Origin: UBA6019 sp035535055
GTDB taxonomy: Bacteria > Chloroflexota > Dormibacteria > Dormibacterales > Dormibacteraceae
Assembly: GCA_035535055.1 (NCBI GenBank)
Contig: DATLQT010000044.1
Location: forward strand, 1 to 64,000
Reading direction: 5' to 3'
DNA length: 64,000 bases
Below, one piece after another: positions 1-7,715 of this stretch; position 1 is the stretch's first letter; the number at the start of each line of letters is the position of its first letter. The notes under the pieces were generated by a model, which ran no database searches, had not been told where the DNA came from, and was given only the letters and a program-made list of their open reading frames with translations. The position numbers were made by a program, and so were the translations under genes.

Positions 1-80
1 CCGCCGCCTTCGAGATGGTGGCGACCCCTACGCCTCTACAGGCCAAGGCGCTCGCGCTCATCGCCGCCTTCAAGCTGTAG
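1..80 (+). CDS. C-terminal fragment of an unidentified protein
   Basis: An open frame enters from the left edge and ends at a TAG at 78-80, leaving about 25 residues that end in LIAAFKL. All visible third codon positions but a few are G or C, as in the neighbouring genes, so it looks like a real gene end. Too little remains to name the family. It converges on the UbiB-family gene, whose stop lies at 142. Confidence 0.45.
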   Translation, partial: AAFEMVATPTPLQAKALALIAAFKL

Positions 81-104
81 CCAGAAAGCACCCTCGCCGG
101 TCGA

Positions 105-117
105 GTTCAAATTGAAC
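105..117. repeat. 13-bp palindrome between convergent genes
   Basis: The sequence GTTCAA-A-TTGAAC is a perfect inverted repeat with a one-base centre. It is AT-rich against a GC-rich background and lies between two convergent gene ends (80 and 142). The single-base centre cannot form a normal RNA hairpin loop, so a DNA-binding site or chance is likelier than a terminator. The rest of 81-141 shows nothing else. Confidence 0.25.
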
Positions 118-141
118 TTGCTGAACCCCTCGAACTTCCGT

Positions 142-1800
142 CTAACCCCGGCGGTCGTCGCGGAGGATCTGGACCATGAGCCCGAGGCCGCCCAGCGCGG
201 CGATCAGGAAGAAGAGGATCGCGATCCCCGGGTAGCCGAGCAGCCGGAAGGAGGTCGGCACCTGCATCAGCATCGCCGCCCCGATGATCAGCGCGGCCAT
301 CAGCAGGCCGAGCGTGATCCGGTTGGCGATCTTTTGGAACCCGCTCAGCAGCTTGCCCTCGTCGATGGTCTGGACCTTGATCTCGAATTCGTTGTTGGCG
401 ACCGCGTCGAGGATCTTGTTGAGCCGGCCCGGCATCCGCTCGGCGAGCTCTTTCAGCTCCAGCACGTTCTGGAAGAAGTTCCCCGGGGACAGGCTCTTGA
501 CCATCCGCCGCTGCATGATGTCGGCGGCGCTCTCGCGGATCGCCAGGTTCGGGTTGAACTCGGGGTCGAGCAGCCAGCCCACCTGGTCCAGGTTCAGCAG
601 CGCCTTGCCGAGCATCGCCAGCTCGGGCGGCATCCGGACCCCGGCGTCGCCGGAGAGGTTGAAGATCTGGAGCATCACGCTGCCGACCTCGACCTCCTTC
701 ATGGTCGCGTCCTGGTGCTGGGCGACGAGGTCGGCGACCTCCCGGTTGTAGACGGTCTGGTCGAATTCGTCGGTCCGCTGGGCGATCCGCAGCGAATAGG
801 TCACGGCATCGTCGCTGCGGCCCTCGCTCACCGCCAGCAGGAGCTGGATCAGGTGCTCCTGCAGGCGTGGCGCGACGTGGGCGACCATGCCGAGGTCGAT
901 GAGGGCGATTCGCGAGTCGTCGGTCACGAAGACGTTGCCGGGATGCGGGTCGGCGTGGAAGAAGCCGTCGATCAGGATCTGCTTGAGGTAGGCGCGGAAG
1001 AGCTGGCCCGCCAGCTCCTTGCCGTCCAGCTCGGTCCTCGAGACGGGGCTCAGCTTGGTGACCTTGACGCCCCGGATGAACTCCATGGTGAGCACCCGCG
1101 AGGTCGTGAAATCGGAGACCGGCTGCGGCACCACGATCCGGTCGAACTCGGCCAGGTTGGCGCCCAGGGTCACCAGGTTCTGCGCCTCCTGGCGGTAGTC
1201 GAGCTCCCGCAAAAGGCTTCTTCGGAACTCGTCCAGGAGGCTGCCCAGCTGGTACTGGCGGCCGACGGCGGAGTGCTCGTCGGCCCATCTCGCGATCTGC
1301 TCGAGCGCCTCCAGGTCCTCGCCGACGCGGTCCCGGATCCCGGGCCGCTGAACCTTCACCGCCACCTCGCGGCCATCCCGCAGAAGGGCGCGGTGGACCT
1401 GGCCCAGGCTGGCCGCCGCGATCGGAGTGGCCTCGAAGCTGGCGAAGGCCTTCGAGATGCGGACGCCCAGCTCCTCGGTCACGATCCGCTCGACGTCGGC
1501 GAAGGGGAAGGGCTCGACGTTGTCCTGGAGGCGGGTCAGCGCCTCCAGGTACTTCTCCGGCAGGAGGTCGGAGCGGGTCGAGAGGAGCTGGCCGAGCTTG
1601 ATGTAGGTGGGGCCGAGGGACTCCAGGTCCCGGGCGAGCGCCTCGCCCTCCGGCGTCACCTCCTGGCTGGCCGGCCGGTCGCGGTCGATCGCCTCCTCCA
1701 GCCCGGCCTCGCGAACCATCTCGGGACGGCCGTATTTGGCGAGCAGCCAGGCGAGGTCGCGGTAGCGCTTTAAGTGGCGGGGACGCAGGGAGATGCCCAT
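142..1800 (-). CDS. ubiB: UbiB/ABC1 (AarF) family atypical kinase
   Basis: 552 residues, a typical length for this family. The KxGQ signature is at residues 68-71 (IKLGQ), the alanine-rich loop at about 127-135, the conserved lysine near 149 (VAVKV), the catalytic-loop motif HADPHPGN at 282-289 and a metal-binding DLG at 302-304. Two hydrophobic helices close the C-terminus (about 490-545) and would anchor it to the membrane. Family members support quinone or other lipid metabolism as ATPases or kinases; the substrate is unknown here. The gene stands alone, convergent with the fragment at the left edge. A TACGTT element lies 14 nt before the ATG. Confidence 0.9.
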   Translation of the reverse strand: MGISLRPRHLKRYRDLAWLLAKYGRPEMVREAGLEEAIDRDRPASQEVTPEGEALARDLESLGPTYIKLGQLLSTRSDLLPEKYLEALTRLQDNVEPFPFADVERIVTEELGVRISKAFASFEATPIAAASLGQVHRALLRDGREVAVKVQRPGIRDRVGEDLEALEQIARWADEHSAVGRQYQLGSLLDEFRRSLLRELDYRQEAQNLVTLGANLAEFDRIVVPQPVSDFTTSRVLTMEFIRGVKVTKLSPVSRTELDGKELAGQLFRAYLKQILIDGFFHADPHPGNVFVTDDSRIALIDLGMVAHVAPRLQEHLIQLLLAVSEGRSDDAVTYSLRIAQRTDEFDQTVYNREVADLVAQHQDATMKEVEVGSVMLQIFNLSGDAGVRMPPELAMLGKALLNLDQVGWLLDPEFNPNLAIRESAADIMQRRMVKSLSPGNFFQNVLELKELAERMPGRLNKILDAVANNEFEIKVQTIDEGKLLSGFQKIANRITLGLLMAALIIGAAMLMQVPTSFRLLGYPGIAILFFLIAALGGLGLMVQILRDDRRG

Positions 1801-1868
1801 CTGAAGCTCGCTCTAACGTACCAGCTACGGGGAGAAAATGTGAGTGCGTTATTGGTAGCTAGGGCCGG

Positions 1869-2159
1869 CTAGAAGTCGTCGAAGTCGCCGCCCTCGTCCC
1901 CGAAGCCGCCGCCGGCGTCGCCGAAGCCGCCGCCGGCGTCGCCGAAGCCACCGTCACCCCCGTCGTAGGCGTCCTCGCCGAAATCGGCGTGATCGAGTTC
2001 TGACCCGAAGCCCGAACGCGGGGCGGCGAAGGTGGAAACCATCCGGCGGACCGAGCCCGAGCCGCAGTGGGCGCAGGGCGGGTCGGGCGCCGACCATATG
2101 GGCAGCAGCGCGGAGGAGCGCTTGCCGCAGCTGGAGCAGCCGTACTCGTAGATGGGCAT
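1869..2159 (-). CDS. FmdB-family zinc-ribbon protein with glycine-rich tail
   Basis: 96 residues. The N-terminus MPIYEY followed by CxxC (C8, C11) and a second CxxC (C29, C32) is the hallmark of the FmdB putative regulatory zinc ribbon. After residue 60 it becomes an acidic Gly/Phe/Asp tail built from a seven-residue repeat (GFGDAGG). The ATG at 2159 is exactly 7 nt from a -10-like TAGGCT on the minus strand, which fixes the start and suggests a leaderless mRNA. It is divergent from the PLP enzyme with only 24 bp between the start codons. The role of the family is poorly defined. Confidence 0.85.
   Translation of the reverse strand: MPIYEYGCSSCGKRSSALLPIWSAPDPPCAHCGSGSVRRMVSTFAAPRSGFGSELDHADFGEDAYDGGDGGFGDAGGGFGDAGGGFGDEGGDFDDF
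1901..1949. repeat. 21-bp tandem repeat inside the FmdB-family gene
   Basis: Two perfect 21-bp copies (1901-1921 and 1922-1942) and a partial third (1943-1949) encode the GFGDAGG tail of the FmdB-family protein. The unit is a multiple of three, so copy-number change would keep the frame. Confidence 0.8.
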
Positions 2160-2166
2160 ACCGGCA

Positions 2167-2176
2167 AGCCTAGGAT
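2167..2176. promoter_or_regulatory. Overlapping divergent -10 elements for fmdB-like and PLP-lyase genes
   Basis: The core CCTAGG is palindromic. Read rightward it gives TAGGAT (2171-2176), exactly 7 nt before the ATG at 2184. Read leftward it gives TAGGCT (2172-2167), exactly 7 nt before the ATG at 2159. Both mRNAs would begin at or within a base of the start codon. No clear -35 element is seen on either side. Confidence 0.65.
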
Positions 2177-2183
2177 CGCAAAA

Positions 2184-3098
2184 ATGATTCCGCTCGACCG
2201 GATCGAGGCCGCGGCCGCCCGCGCCACGCCCCACGTGCTTCGGGCTCCGGTGCTGTCGCTCGGAGGTGGGAATTACCTCAAGCTCGAGTGCCTCCAGCCG
2301 ACCGGCAGCTTCAAGGTCCGTGGTTTTTTCGCCCGCGCCCTCCAGCTGACGGCAGAGGAGCGCAGCCGCGGCCTGCTGACGGTCAGCGCCGGCAACGCGG
2401 CGGCGGCCTGCTCCTACGTCGCCCACCGCCTGGGTCTGCGCTGCCGGGTGGTCATGTACGAGGAGGCGCCCGAGGCCAAGAAGGAGAACGTCCGGCGTTG
2501 GGGCGCCACGCCGGTGTACCTGAGCCACGACGGCGTTCACGCCTGGCTCCACGACCGGGGCTGGGAGGGCGAGCCGGAAACCTTCATCCATCCCTTCGCC
2601 GACCCCGAGGTGATGGCGGGCCACGGCGGTCTCGGCCTCGAGCTGCCGGAGCAGGTGCCCGGTCTGGAACGGGTCCTGGTCCCGGTCGGCGGCGGCGGGC
2701 TGGTGGGCGGCGTGGCCTCGGCCCTGAAGGCGGCCCGGCCGGCGATCCAAGTGATAGGCGTCCAGTCCTCCGGCTATGCGTCGATGACCGCCAGCCTCGC
2801 CGCCGGGCGGCCCGTCGAGCTGCAGGCGCGGACCATCGCCGACGGCACCACCGCACCCGTGGACCCGGCCAACCTCGCACTCCTGCGCGACGTGGTGGAC
2901 GAGTGGATCACAGTCCCCGAGGAAGCGCTGCCACCGAGCATCGGCGAGCTGGCTCTCCGGGTCAAGGTGGTCGCCGAGGGGGCCGGGGTGCTCGCCTACG
3001 CCGCGCTCTCACAGCTCGAAACGGGCCCGGTGACGGTCGCCATCGTCAGCGGGGGAAATCTTGCCCCCGCGCTGCTCGCTCAGAGCCTGACGCCCTGA
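2184..3098 (+). CDS. PLP-dependent threonine/serine ammonia-lyase family protein
   Basis: 304 residues, a single catalytic domain without the regulatory ACT domain of long biosynthetic IlvA. The PLP lysine is K44 in PTGSFKVRG, the SAGN substrate loop is at 68-71 and the glycine-rich phosphate-binding loop GGGG at 169-172. A terminal VSGGN motif is also present. These fit fold-type II serine/threonine dehydratases (catabolic TdcB or serine racemase type); the exact substrate cannot be read from sequence. The ATG is set by the 7-nt spacing from the TAGGAT element. The end converges on the threonine aldolase gene, so two threonine-using enzymes are neighbours. Confidence 0.85.
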   Translation: MIPLDRIEAAAARATPHVLRAPVLSLGGGNYLKLECLQPTGSFKVRGFFARALQLTAEERSRGLLTVSAGNAAAACSYVAHRLGLRCRVVMYEEAPEAKKENVRRWGATPVYLSHDGVHAWLHDRGWEGEPETFIHPFADPEVMAGHGGLGLELPEQVPGLERVLVPVGGGGLVGGVASALKAARPAIQVIGVQSSGYASMTASLAAGRPVELQARTIADGTTAPVDPANLALLRDVVDEWITVPEEALPPSIGELALRVKVVAEGAGVLAYAALSQLETGPVTVAIVSGGNLAPALLAQSLTP

Positions 3099-3115
3099 GC
3101 CGGGGGAGGGCTCAG
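3095..3115. terminator. Hairpin covering both stop codons of convergent genes
   Basis: CTGAGCC (3095-3101) pairs perfectly with GGCTCAG (3109-3115) across a 7-nt G-rich loop. The left arm contains the stop of the PLP lyase and the right arm contains the stop of ltaE on the other strand, so one hairpin could end both transcripts. No U-tract follows on either side, so intrinsic termination is uncertain. Confidence 0.45.
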
Positions 3116-4140
3116 CCCTCTGCCAGAACCTCTGAGACGACCTTCAGCGCCTGCTGGACGTCCGCGGCCCGGACCCCGTAATGGGTCACGAAGCGAACCT
3201 GGGTCCGGCTCACGGTGGCGCTCTTTACTCCCCGGCGGTAGCACTCGGTGACGAAGGCGGCGGGGTCAATCCGCTCCAGTTCGAAGATGACCAGGTTGGT
3301 CTGGACCCGGGAGAGGTCGATCCGGACGCCGTCCATCTCGGCCAGCCCCTCGGCAAGGGTGCGGGCGTTGGCGTGGTCCTCCGCCAGCCGGTCGACCATG
3401 TTGTCGAGCGCGAAGAGGCCGGCGCCCGCCAGCATCCCGATCTCGCGCATGCCGCCGCCCAGCATCTTCCTCCACCGCCTGGCCTCGGAGACCTTCTCGG
3501 CCGGGCCGCAGAAGAGGCTGCCGGCCGGCGCGCCGAGTCCCTTGGAAAGGCAGAAGGTGACGGTGTCGGCGCAGGCGGCGATCTCCCGCGCATCGGTCCC
3601 CGTCGCAACCGCCGCGTTGAAGAGCCGGGCGCCGTCGAGGTGGACCGTCAGGCCCTGGCGGTGCGCCTCCTCCGAAGCATCCCGGAGGTCGGCCAGCGGC
3701 CAGGCGACGCCGCCGTGGTAGTTGTGCGTGTCCTCGAAGAAGACGGCCGCCGTGCGCGGGTGATGCACGTCCTCCACCCGGATCGCCCCGGCGATCTGGG
3801 CCGGGGTCATCACGCCCGCCTCGGTCCGGACCGGCATTATCTGCACCCCGGCCAGCGCCGCGGCGCCGCCCACCTCGCTGAGGAAGGTGTGGGAGTCGGC
3901 GTCGGCGATGATCTCCTGGCTCGGGCGGGCGTTCACCACCACGCCCAGCAGGTTGCCCATCGTCCCGCTGCTGACAAAGAGGGCGGCCTCCTTGCCCAGC
4001 CGCTCGGCCGCGACCTCCTGGAGCCGGTTGACGGTGGGGTCCTCGCCCCAGACGTCGTCACCCAGCTCGGCCTTCGCCATCGCCTCCCGCATCCGCGGAC
4101 CGGGCATGGTCAGGGTGTCCGAGCGGAGATCGACAGCCAA
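3112..4140 (-). CDS. ltaE: Low-specificity L-threonine aldolase
   Basis: 342 residues, the family length. It begins with the typical LRSDTLTMPGP region, carries the aspartate that contacts the PLP ring in HLDGARLFN (D169) and the Schiff-base lysine K200 in TFCLSKGLGAP. The reaction cleaves L-threonine or L-allo-threonine to glycine and acetaldehyde. The start is TTG at 4140, supported by the family N-terminus and by a TACAGT -10-like element 9 nt upstream. It is divergent from the amidohydrolase with a 26-bp gap. Confidence 0.92.
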   Translation of the reverse strand: MAVDLRSDTLTMPGPRMREAMAKAELGDDVWGEDPTVNRLQEVAAERLGKEAALFVSSGTMGNLLGVVVNARPSQEIIADADSHTFLSEVGGAAALAGVQIMPVRTEAGVMTPAQIAGAIRVEDVHHPRTAAVFFEDTHNYHGGVAWPLADLRDASEEAHRQGLTVHLDGARLFNAAVATGTDAREIAACADTVTFCLSKGLGAPAGSLFCGPAEKVSEARRWRKMLGGGMREIGMLAGAGLFALDNMVDRLAEDHANARTLAEGLAEMDGVRIDLSRVQTNLVIFELERIDPAAFVTECYRRGVKSATVSRTQVRFVTHYGVRAADVQQALKVVSEVLAEG

Positions 4141-4148
4141 GGCCCGAC

Positions 4149-4155
4149 TACTGTA
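4149..4155. promoter_or_regulatory. Overlapping divergent -10 elements between ltaE and amidohydrolase
   Basis: The 9-bp palindrome CTACTGTAG contains TACTGT on the plus strand (4149-4154, 12 nt before the ATG at 4167) and TACAGT on the minus strand (4155-4150, 9 nt before the TTG at 4140). The plus transcript could also keep a short purine-rich leader with a weak GAGGCGGAG ribosome site. No -35 box is evident. Confidence 0.5.
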
Positions 4156-4166
4156 GCGAGGCGGAG

Positions 4167-5711
4167 ATGAAGGCCGATTTGATCCTCGCCGGGGGCGTCA
4201 TCCGGACACTGGGCCGGGCCGGTCTCCGGCCGTTCAGCCACCTCGCGGTCCGGGGGGGCCTGGTTGTCGCCGTCGGTGGCGCTGACGTGCTCGGCCTCAA
4301 GGGCGCCTCAACCCGGGTGCTGGACCTCGCCGGCGGCGCCGTGCTGCCGGGGTTCAACGATCCTCACGCCCACGTCGTCTACCACGCGCTCTCCTCCTAC
4401 GGCGCCGACCTGACGGGGTCGAGGTCGATCGCCGAGTTGCAAGGGAGGCTTCGCCGGTCGGCGGAGCGGCTGCCCGAGGGCGCCTGGCTCCTCGGCCGCG
4501 GGTACAGCTCGCTCGAGCTGGCCGAGGGAAGGGCGCCCCACCGGGCCGAGCTGGACGCGGTCACCGGCGACCGCCCCTGCTTCGTCGACGACCGCGGAGG
4601 CCACTCCCGCGTCGCCAACTCCGCGGCGCTGACGGCGGCCGGCCTCGGGCCCCGATCGCCCGACCCGCCGGGCGGAAGTCTGGGCCGCGAGCCGGACGGC
4701 TCGCTCGACGGCCGGCTGCTGGAGGCCGCCATGCGGATGGTCGCCGATCACCAGCCTGCGCCGCCCTTCGAACAGCGTTGGCTCGGGGTCCAGCGCACGC
4801 TGCGGCTGCTGGCCTCTCGCGGCATCACCAGCGTCGGCGCCGCCGTCAACCGGGGCTTTGCCGACGACCACCGGGTGTACGCCAAGCTCGCCGAAAAAGG
4901 GCGCCTTCGAGTGCGCGTCAACGAGTTCCTCTCCTGGGAGCTGCTACCGGCCCTGGGGCGGCTCGGTTTGGGGAGCGGCGGCGCGGGCAGCCTGGTCCGC
5001 TTCGGCCCCGTGAAGGTCTTCGTGGACGGAGGAGCCAGCAGCGGCAGTGCCGCGTTCCGCGGCCGGGGCGTCAACTGGCGCACGCCTCCGGCGGAGCTGG
5101 CCGAGCTGGTCCGCGAGGCGAACGCGGCCGGTCTCCAGGTCGCCGCGCACTGCATCGGGGACGCGGCCGTTGAGGCGATGGTGAGGGCGGTGGAGCTGGC
5201 CCAGGCCGAGTATCCCCGGCGGCTCCGCCACCGGGTCGAGCACTGCACTCACTGCCCCACTGACCTCCAGCGGCGGCTGTCCGCGGCGGGGATGGTGGCG
5301 GTGATGCAACCGCTCTTCGCCTCTCTTGGCCGCGCTCGGCTGGCCGCGGAGCTCGGAAACGGTTCCGAGCGGCACCTTGCCGCCCACCGCGATCTCGAGC
5401 GGGCCGGCGTCCGGGTCGCCTTCAGCTCCGACCTGCCGGTGACCCCCGAGCCAAACCCGTGGCACGGGCTGGCCGCCGCCGTCACCGACCCCCTTCAGCC
5501 GCTGACCCCGCTCAAGGCGCTGCGGGCATACACGTTCGAAGGGGCGTGGACGAGCTACGAGGAGAGGATCAAGGGGACGCTGGAGGAAGGCCGTGCGGCG
5601 GATTTCCAGGTTTACGGAGTGGATCCGCTCGCCCAGCCGCCGAAAAGTTGGCCGGCCCTCCGGCCGCGCCTGGTGGCGCTTGCCGGAAGGCCGGTGTGGG
5701 GGTCGTTCTAA
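4167..5711 (+). CDS. Metal-dependent amidohydrolase, YtcJ-like
   Basis: 514 residues. Metal-ligand signatures are in order: HxH (H67, H69 in NDPHAH), a lysine at 283 in GPVKVFVDGG, H328 in AHCIGD, H359 in RVEHCTH and D422 in FSSDLP. N- and C-terminal beta-sandwich segments flank the TIM barrel, as in YtcJ-like cyclic amidases. The natural substrate is not predictable. Its TAA stop overlaps the stop of the convergent phasin-like gene inside the sequence CTAA. Nothing nearby indicates a pathway. Confidence 0.85.
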   Translation: MKADLILAGGVIRTLGRAGLRPFSHLAVRGGLVVAVGGADVLGLKGASTRVLDLAGGAVLPGFNDPHAHVVYHALSSYGADLTGSRSIAELQGRLRRSAERLPEGAWLLGRGYSSLELAEGRAPHRAELDAVTGDRPCFVDDRGGHSRVANSAALTAAGLGPRSPDPPGGSLGREPDGSLDGRLLEAAMRMVADHQPAPPFEQRWLGVQRTLRLLASRGITSVGAAVNRGFADDHRVYAKLAEKGRLRVRVNEFLSWELLPALGRLGLGSGGAGSLVRFGPVKVFVDGGASSGSAAFRGRGVNWRTPPAELAELVREANAAGLQVAAHCIGDAAVEAMVRAVELAQAEYPRRLRHRVEHCTHCPTDLQRRLSAAGMVAVMQPLFASLGRARLAAELGNGSERHLAAHRDLERAGVRVAFSSDLPVTPEPNPWHGLAAAVTDPLQPLTPLKALRAYTFEGAWTSYEERIKGTLEEGRAADFQVYGVDPLAQPPKSWPALRPRLVALAGRPVWGSF

Positions 5712-6451
5712 GAGTCGCTGGTTGCCGACTTGGCGGTGTCGGATGCGGCACCGGCCGCGGTCTGGGCGGTGTGGCGCGCCGATGTGGCTGCCGACTTGAC
5801 CGCGGGCGCGGTCTTCTTCGCGGCGGTGCTCGCCGCGCGGCGCGTGCGGGTCGCGGCGGACCGGGCGGCCGTGCTGGTTCGCCGGGCAGCGGTCGCCGTC
5901 GAGCGGCGCGCCGGAGCCGCCGACTTGGGGGTCGTGGTTGCGGCCGACCTGGTCGCGACGCGGGTCTTCTTTGCCGCGGTCGTGGTCGCCTTGCGGGTCG
6001 TGGTGGTCGCGGCCTTGGCGCGGCTGGCCGTGGTCTTGGCGGCGGCGGCGGTGCGGCGACTGCCACGCGCGGCGGTCCGCTTGGTCGCGCCGGCGGTGCG
6101 GCGGGTCGAGCGGCTGGCGGCGCCGGCACGGCTGGCGGTCGACGCCGCGCCACCCGAGGCGGCGCGAACCGCGCTGGCGGTCGCGGCGGCGGCGGCCTTG
6201 CGGATCTCCTCCAGCTGCTTGCGGACCTGCTGCGCCTGCTTGCCCAGTCGGTCCATCTCGGCCTGGCGCTGTTTGGCGGTCGAGGCCCAGGCCTTCTCGA
6301 GTTCCTTGTAACGCTTGTCGGCCTGCTTCATCGCCTGCCCGGCGGTCTTCTCGACCTGCTTGCGGACGTCCTTGGGGACCAGCGCCATCGCCTGGTCGAA
6401 AAGGCTGCCCGCCGACTTGGACGATGCACGTCCTGACTTCTTTTTGCTCAT
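5708..6451 (-). CDS. Phasin-like protein with histone H1-like Lys/Arg/Ala/Thr-rich tail
   Basis: 247 residues. Residues about 15-90 form a predicted amphipathic coiled coil (VEKTAGQAMKQADKRYKELEKAW onward, described by its heptads), resembling granule-associated phasins. From residue 95 the chain is a low-complexity AAKTTA/TTRKA/RRTA tail with a strong positive charge, like histone H1 or the PhaF/PhaM DNA-binding tails. It lies head-to-head with the phaR-like gene, which supports a polyhydroxyalkanoate-granule role that also binds DNA. This assignment is inferred; a nucleoid protein without granule function is possible. A GGGGAG ribosome-site candidate precedes the ATG. Confidence 0.6.
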   Translation of the reverse strand: MSKKKSGRASSKSAGSLFDQAMALVPKDVRKQVEKTAGQAMKQADKRYKELEKAWASTAKQRQAEMDRLGKQAQQVRKQLEEIRKAAAAATASAVRAASGGAASTASRAGAASRSTRRTAGATKRTAARGSRRTAAAAKTTASRAKAATTTTRKATTTAAKKTRVATRSAATTTPKSAAPARRSTATAARRTSTAARSAATRTRRAASTAAKKTAPAVKSAATSARHTAQTAAGAASDTAKSATSDS

Positions 6452-6498
6452 CTAGGTGGTCACTCCCCGCTTGGCGGTGTATTCAACAGGGCCCAGTT

Positions 6499-6517
6499 TA
6501 ACGCAGCGCGTTATAAT
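6499..6517 (+). promoter_or_regulatory. phaR-like promoter with overlapping inverted repeat (candidate PhaR operator)
   Basis: TATAAT at 6512-6517 lies 9 nt before the phaR-like ATG. The inverted repeat TAACGC-AGC-GCGTTA (6499-6504 and 6508-6513) runs into the -10 element, so a protein bound there would block RNA polymerase. Position and symmetry suggest autoregulation by PhaR; the binding protein is inferred. The stretch 6452-6526 also contains CCGC-TTG-GCGG, which may serve the divergent gene. Confidence 0.5.
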
Positions 6518-6526
6518 TGACACGGT

Positions 6527-7081
6527 ATGCGAGAGGCTCCCTTCCATCACCTGATCAAGAAGTACTCCAACCGGAAGCTCTATGACACCCAGACCCGCCG
6601 CTACATCACCCTGGATGACATAGCACGGATGGTTCGCGACGGCGGCGATGTCACGGTCGTCCAAAGGGACACCGGTGAGGACCTTACCCCCGCGATCCTC
6701 TCTCAGATCGTCGCCCGCGAGGAGAGGCGCGGTTCCGGCAATGGCCACGCCGACCTGGGCGACGGCATCCAGGAGCGCGGCCAGGCCCTGCTCGACTATC
6801 TGCGCCGGACGATCAACATGCCCGCCGAGATCGTCTCCGGCGAGGTCGAACGGCGCGTCGGCGACATGGAATCGCTGGTGGACAACGCGCTCGAACGGGC
6901 GCTCAAGCGGCTTAACATCCCGACCCGGCGCGACATTGTGCGGCTCAATGCCCGCCTCGACGCGATCGACGGCAGGCTCGGCCGGTCGTCGGTCCCCGGA
7001 AGCAGTGTCAAGCGCGCGACGACCCGGAGGCCGCGGCAGTCGGCTACTGCGAAATCGCGTACACGAAAGGGCGCGGCGTAA
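6527..7081 (+). CDS. phaR: PhaR-type polyhydroxyalkanoate synthesis regulator
   Basis: 184 residues. Residues about 8-67 match the PHB/PHA accumulation regulator DNA-binding domain, including the near-invariant IKKYSNRKLYDTQTRRYITLDDIA. The middle (about 90-150) is helical and could oligomerise or bind granules. The tail (155-184) is Arg/Lys/Ser/Thr-rich. PhaR proteins bind both DNA and PHA granules and repress phasin genes until polymer forms. The divergent phasin-like gene fits this. No PHA synthase is in the window. Its 3' end overlaps the convergent DUF881 gene by 38 bp. Confidence 0.85.
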   Translation: MREAPFHHLIKKYSNRKLYDTQTRRYITLDDIARMVRDGGDVTVVQRDTGEDLTPAILSQIVAREERRGSGNGHADLGDGIQERGQALLDYLRRTINMPAEIVSGEVERRVGDMESLVDNALERALKRLNIPTRRDIVRLNARLDAIDGRLGRSSVPGSSVKRATTRRPRQSATAKSRTRKGAA

Positions 7082-7715
7082 GGACTGCCGTCAGGCTCAG
7101 CGTCGAGCTGGCCTGGTAGGAGCTGCTCCGCACCCGAGGGTCGGCCCGCAGCGTGCGCGTCATCTCGTCGGCCGTGGCGGCCAGCTGCTGCGGGTCGCCG
7201 ATTGCCTCCAACACCCACGGCCCCCCGTGGACGGCGGCTCCGTCGATGCTGATGCCCCCTTCGGTCTGCATGATCACGCTGCCCATCACCACCCGCCTGC
7301 CGGCGACGGTGATCGCCTCGGCGCCGCCCAGGCGGAGGTTGTTGACGGCGTCCTGCAGGTCCACCTCGTTCAGCGGCGCGTCGATCGAAATGGTGACGCC
7401 GGGACCGGTGACGGCAGCCAGGCCCTCGACGACCCGCAGCCGTTGCGCCTCGGCCTGGAGAGCCGCGTCGGCGGCATCGGAGCCGCCCGCGATCAGCGCG
7501 TCGCGCTGGCCAGCGAGGGTCAGCTGCTCCGCCGCCAGCTGATCGTTGGAGCGGTGCAGGTCGTCGATCAAAAAGGCCAGCGAGGTGTTGTCCTGGCCAG
7601 CCAGGCTGGCCGCCACCTGGGCCTGACTTCGGACCTGGATCACGGTCAGGGCGGTGACCAGCAGGACCACCAGGCCGACCACCAGCGGCGTCCGCCAAGA
7701 GCGCTCAGCCGCCAT
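7044..7715 (-). CDS. DUF881 family membrane-anchored protein (second of pair)
   Basis: 223 residues. One N-terminal transmembrane helix (about 10-28) is followed by a coiled coil (about 50-90) and a DUF881 domain with GPGVTISIDAP and a NNLRLGGAEAITVAGRRV motif. The family is common in Actinobacteria and Firmicutes, often near division genes; its function is not settled. It overlaps the upstream DUF881 gene by 11 nt and so is translated from the same mRNA. The 38-bp tail-to-tail overlap with phaR is unusual and could allow antisense interference. Confidence 0.8.
   Translation of the reverse strand: MAAERSWRTPLVVGLVVLLVTALTVIQVRSQAQVAASLAGQDNTSLAFLIDDLHRSNDQLAAEQLTLAGQRDALIAGGSDAADAALQAEAQRLRVVEGLAAVTGPGVTISIDAPLNEVDLQDAVNNLRLGGAEAITVAGRRVVMGSVIMQTEGGISIDGAAVHGGPWVLEAIGDPQQLAATADEMTRTLRADPRVRSSSYQASSTLSLTAVLTPRPFVYAISQ

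Noticed and set aside
5740..6160. Repeats in the phasin-like gene as a CRISPR or satellite array
   Set aside because: The repetition comes from Ala/Thr/Lys/Arg codons in a low-complexity tail. There are no constant repeats with unique spacers.
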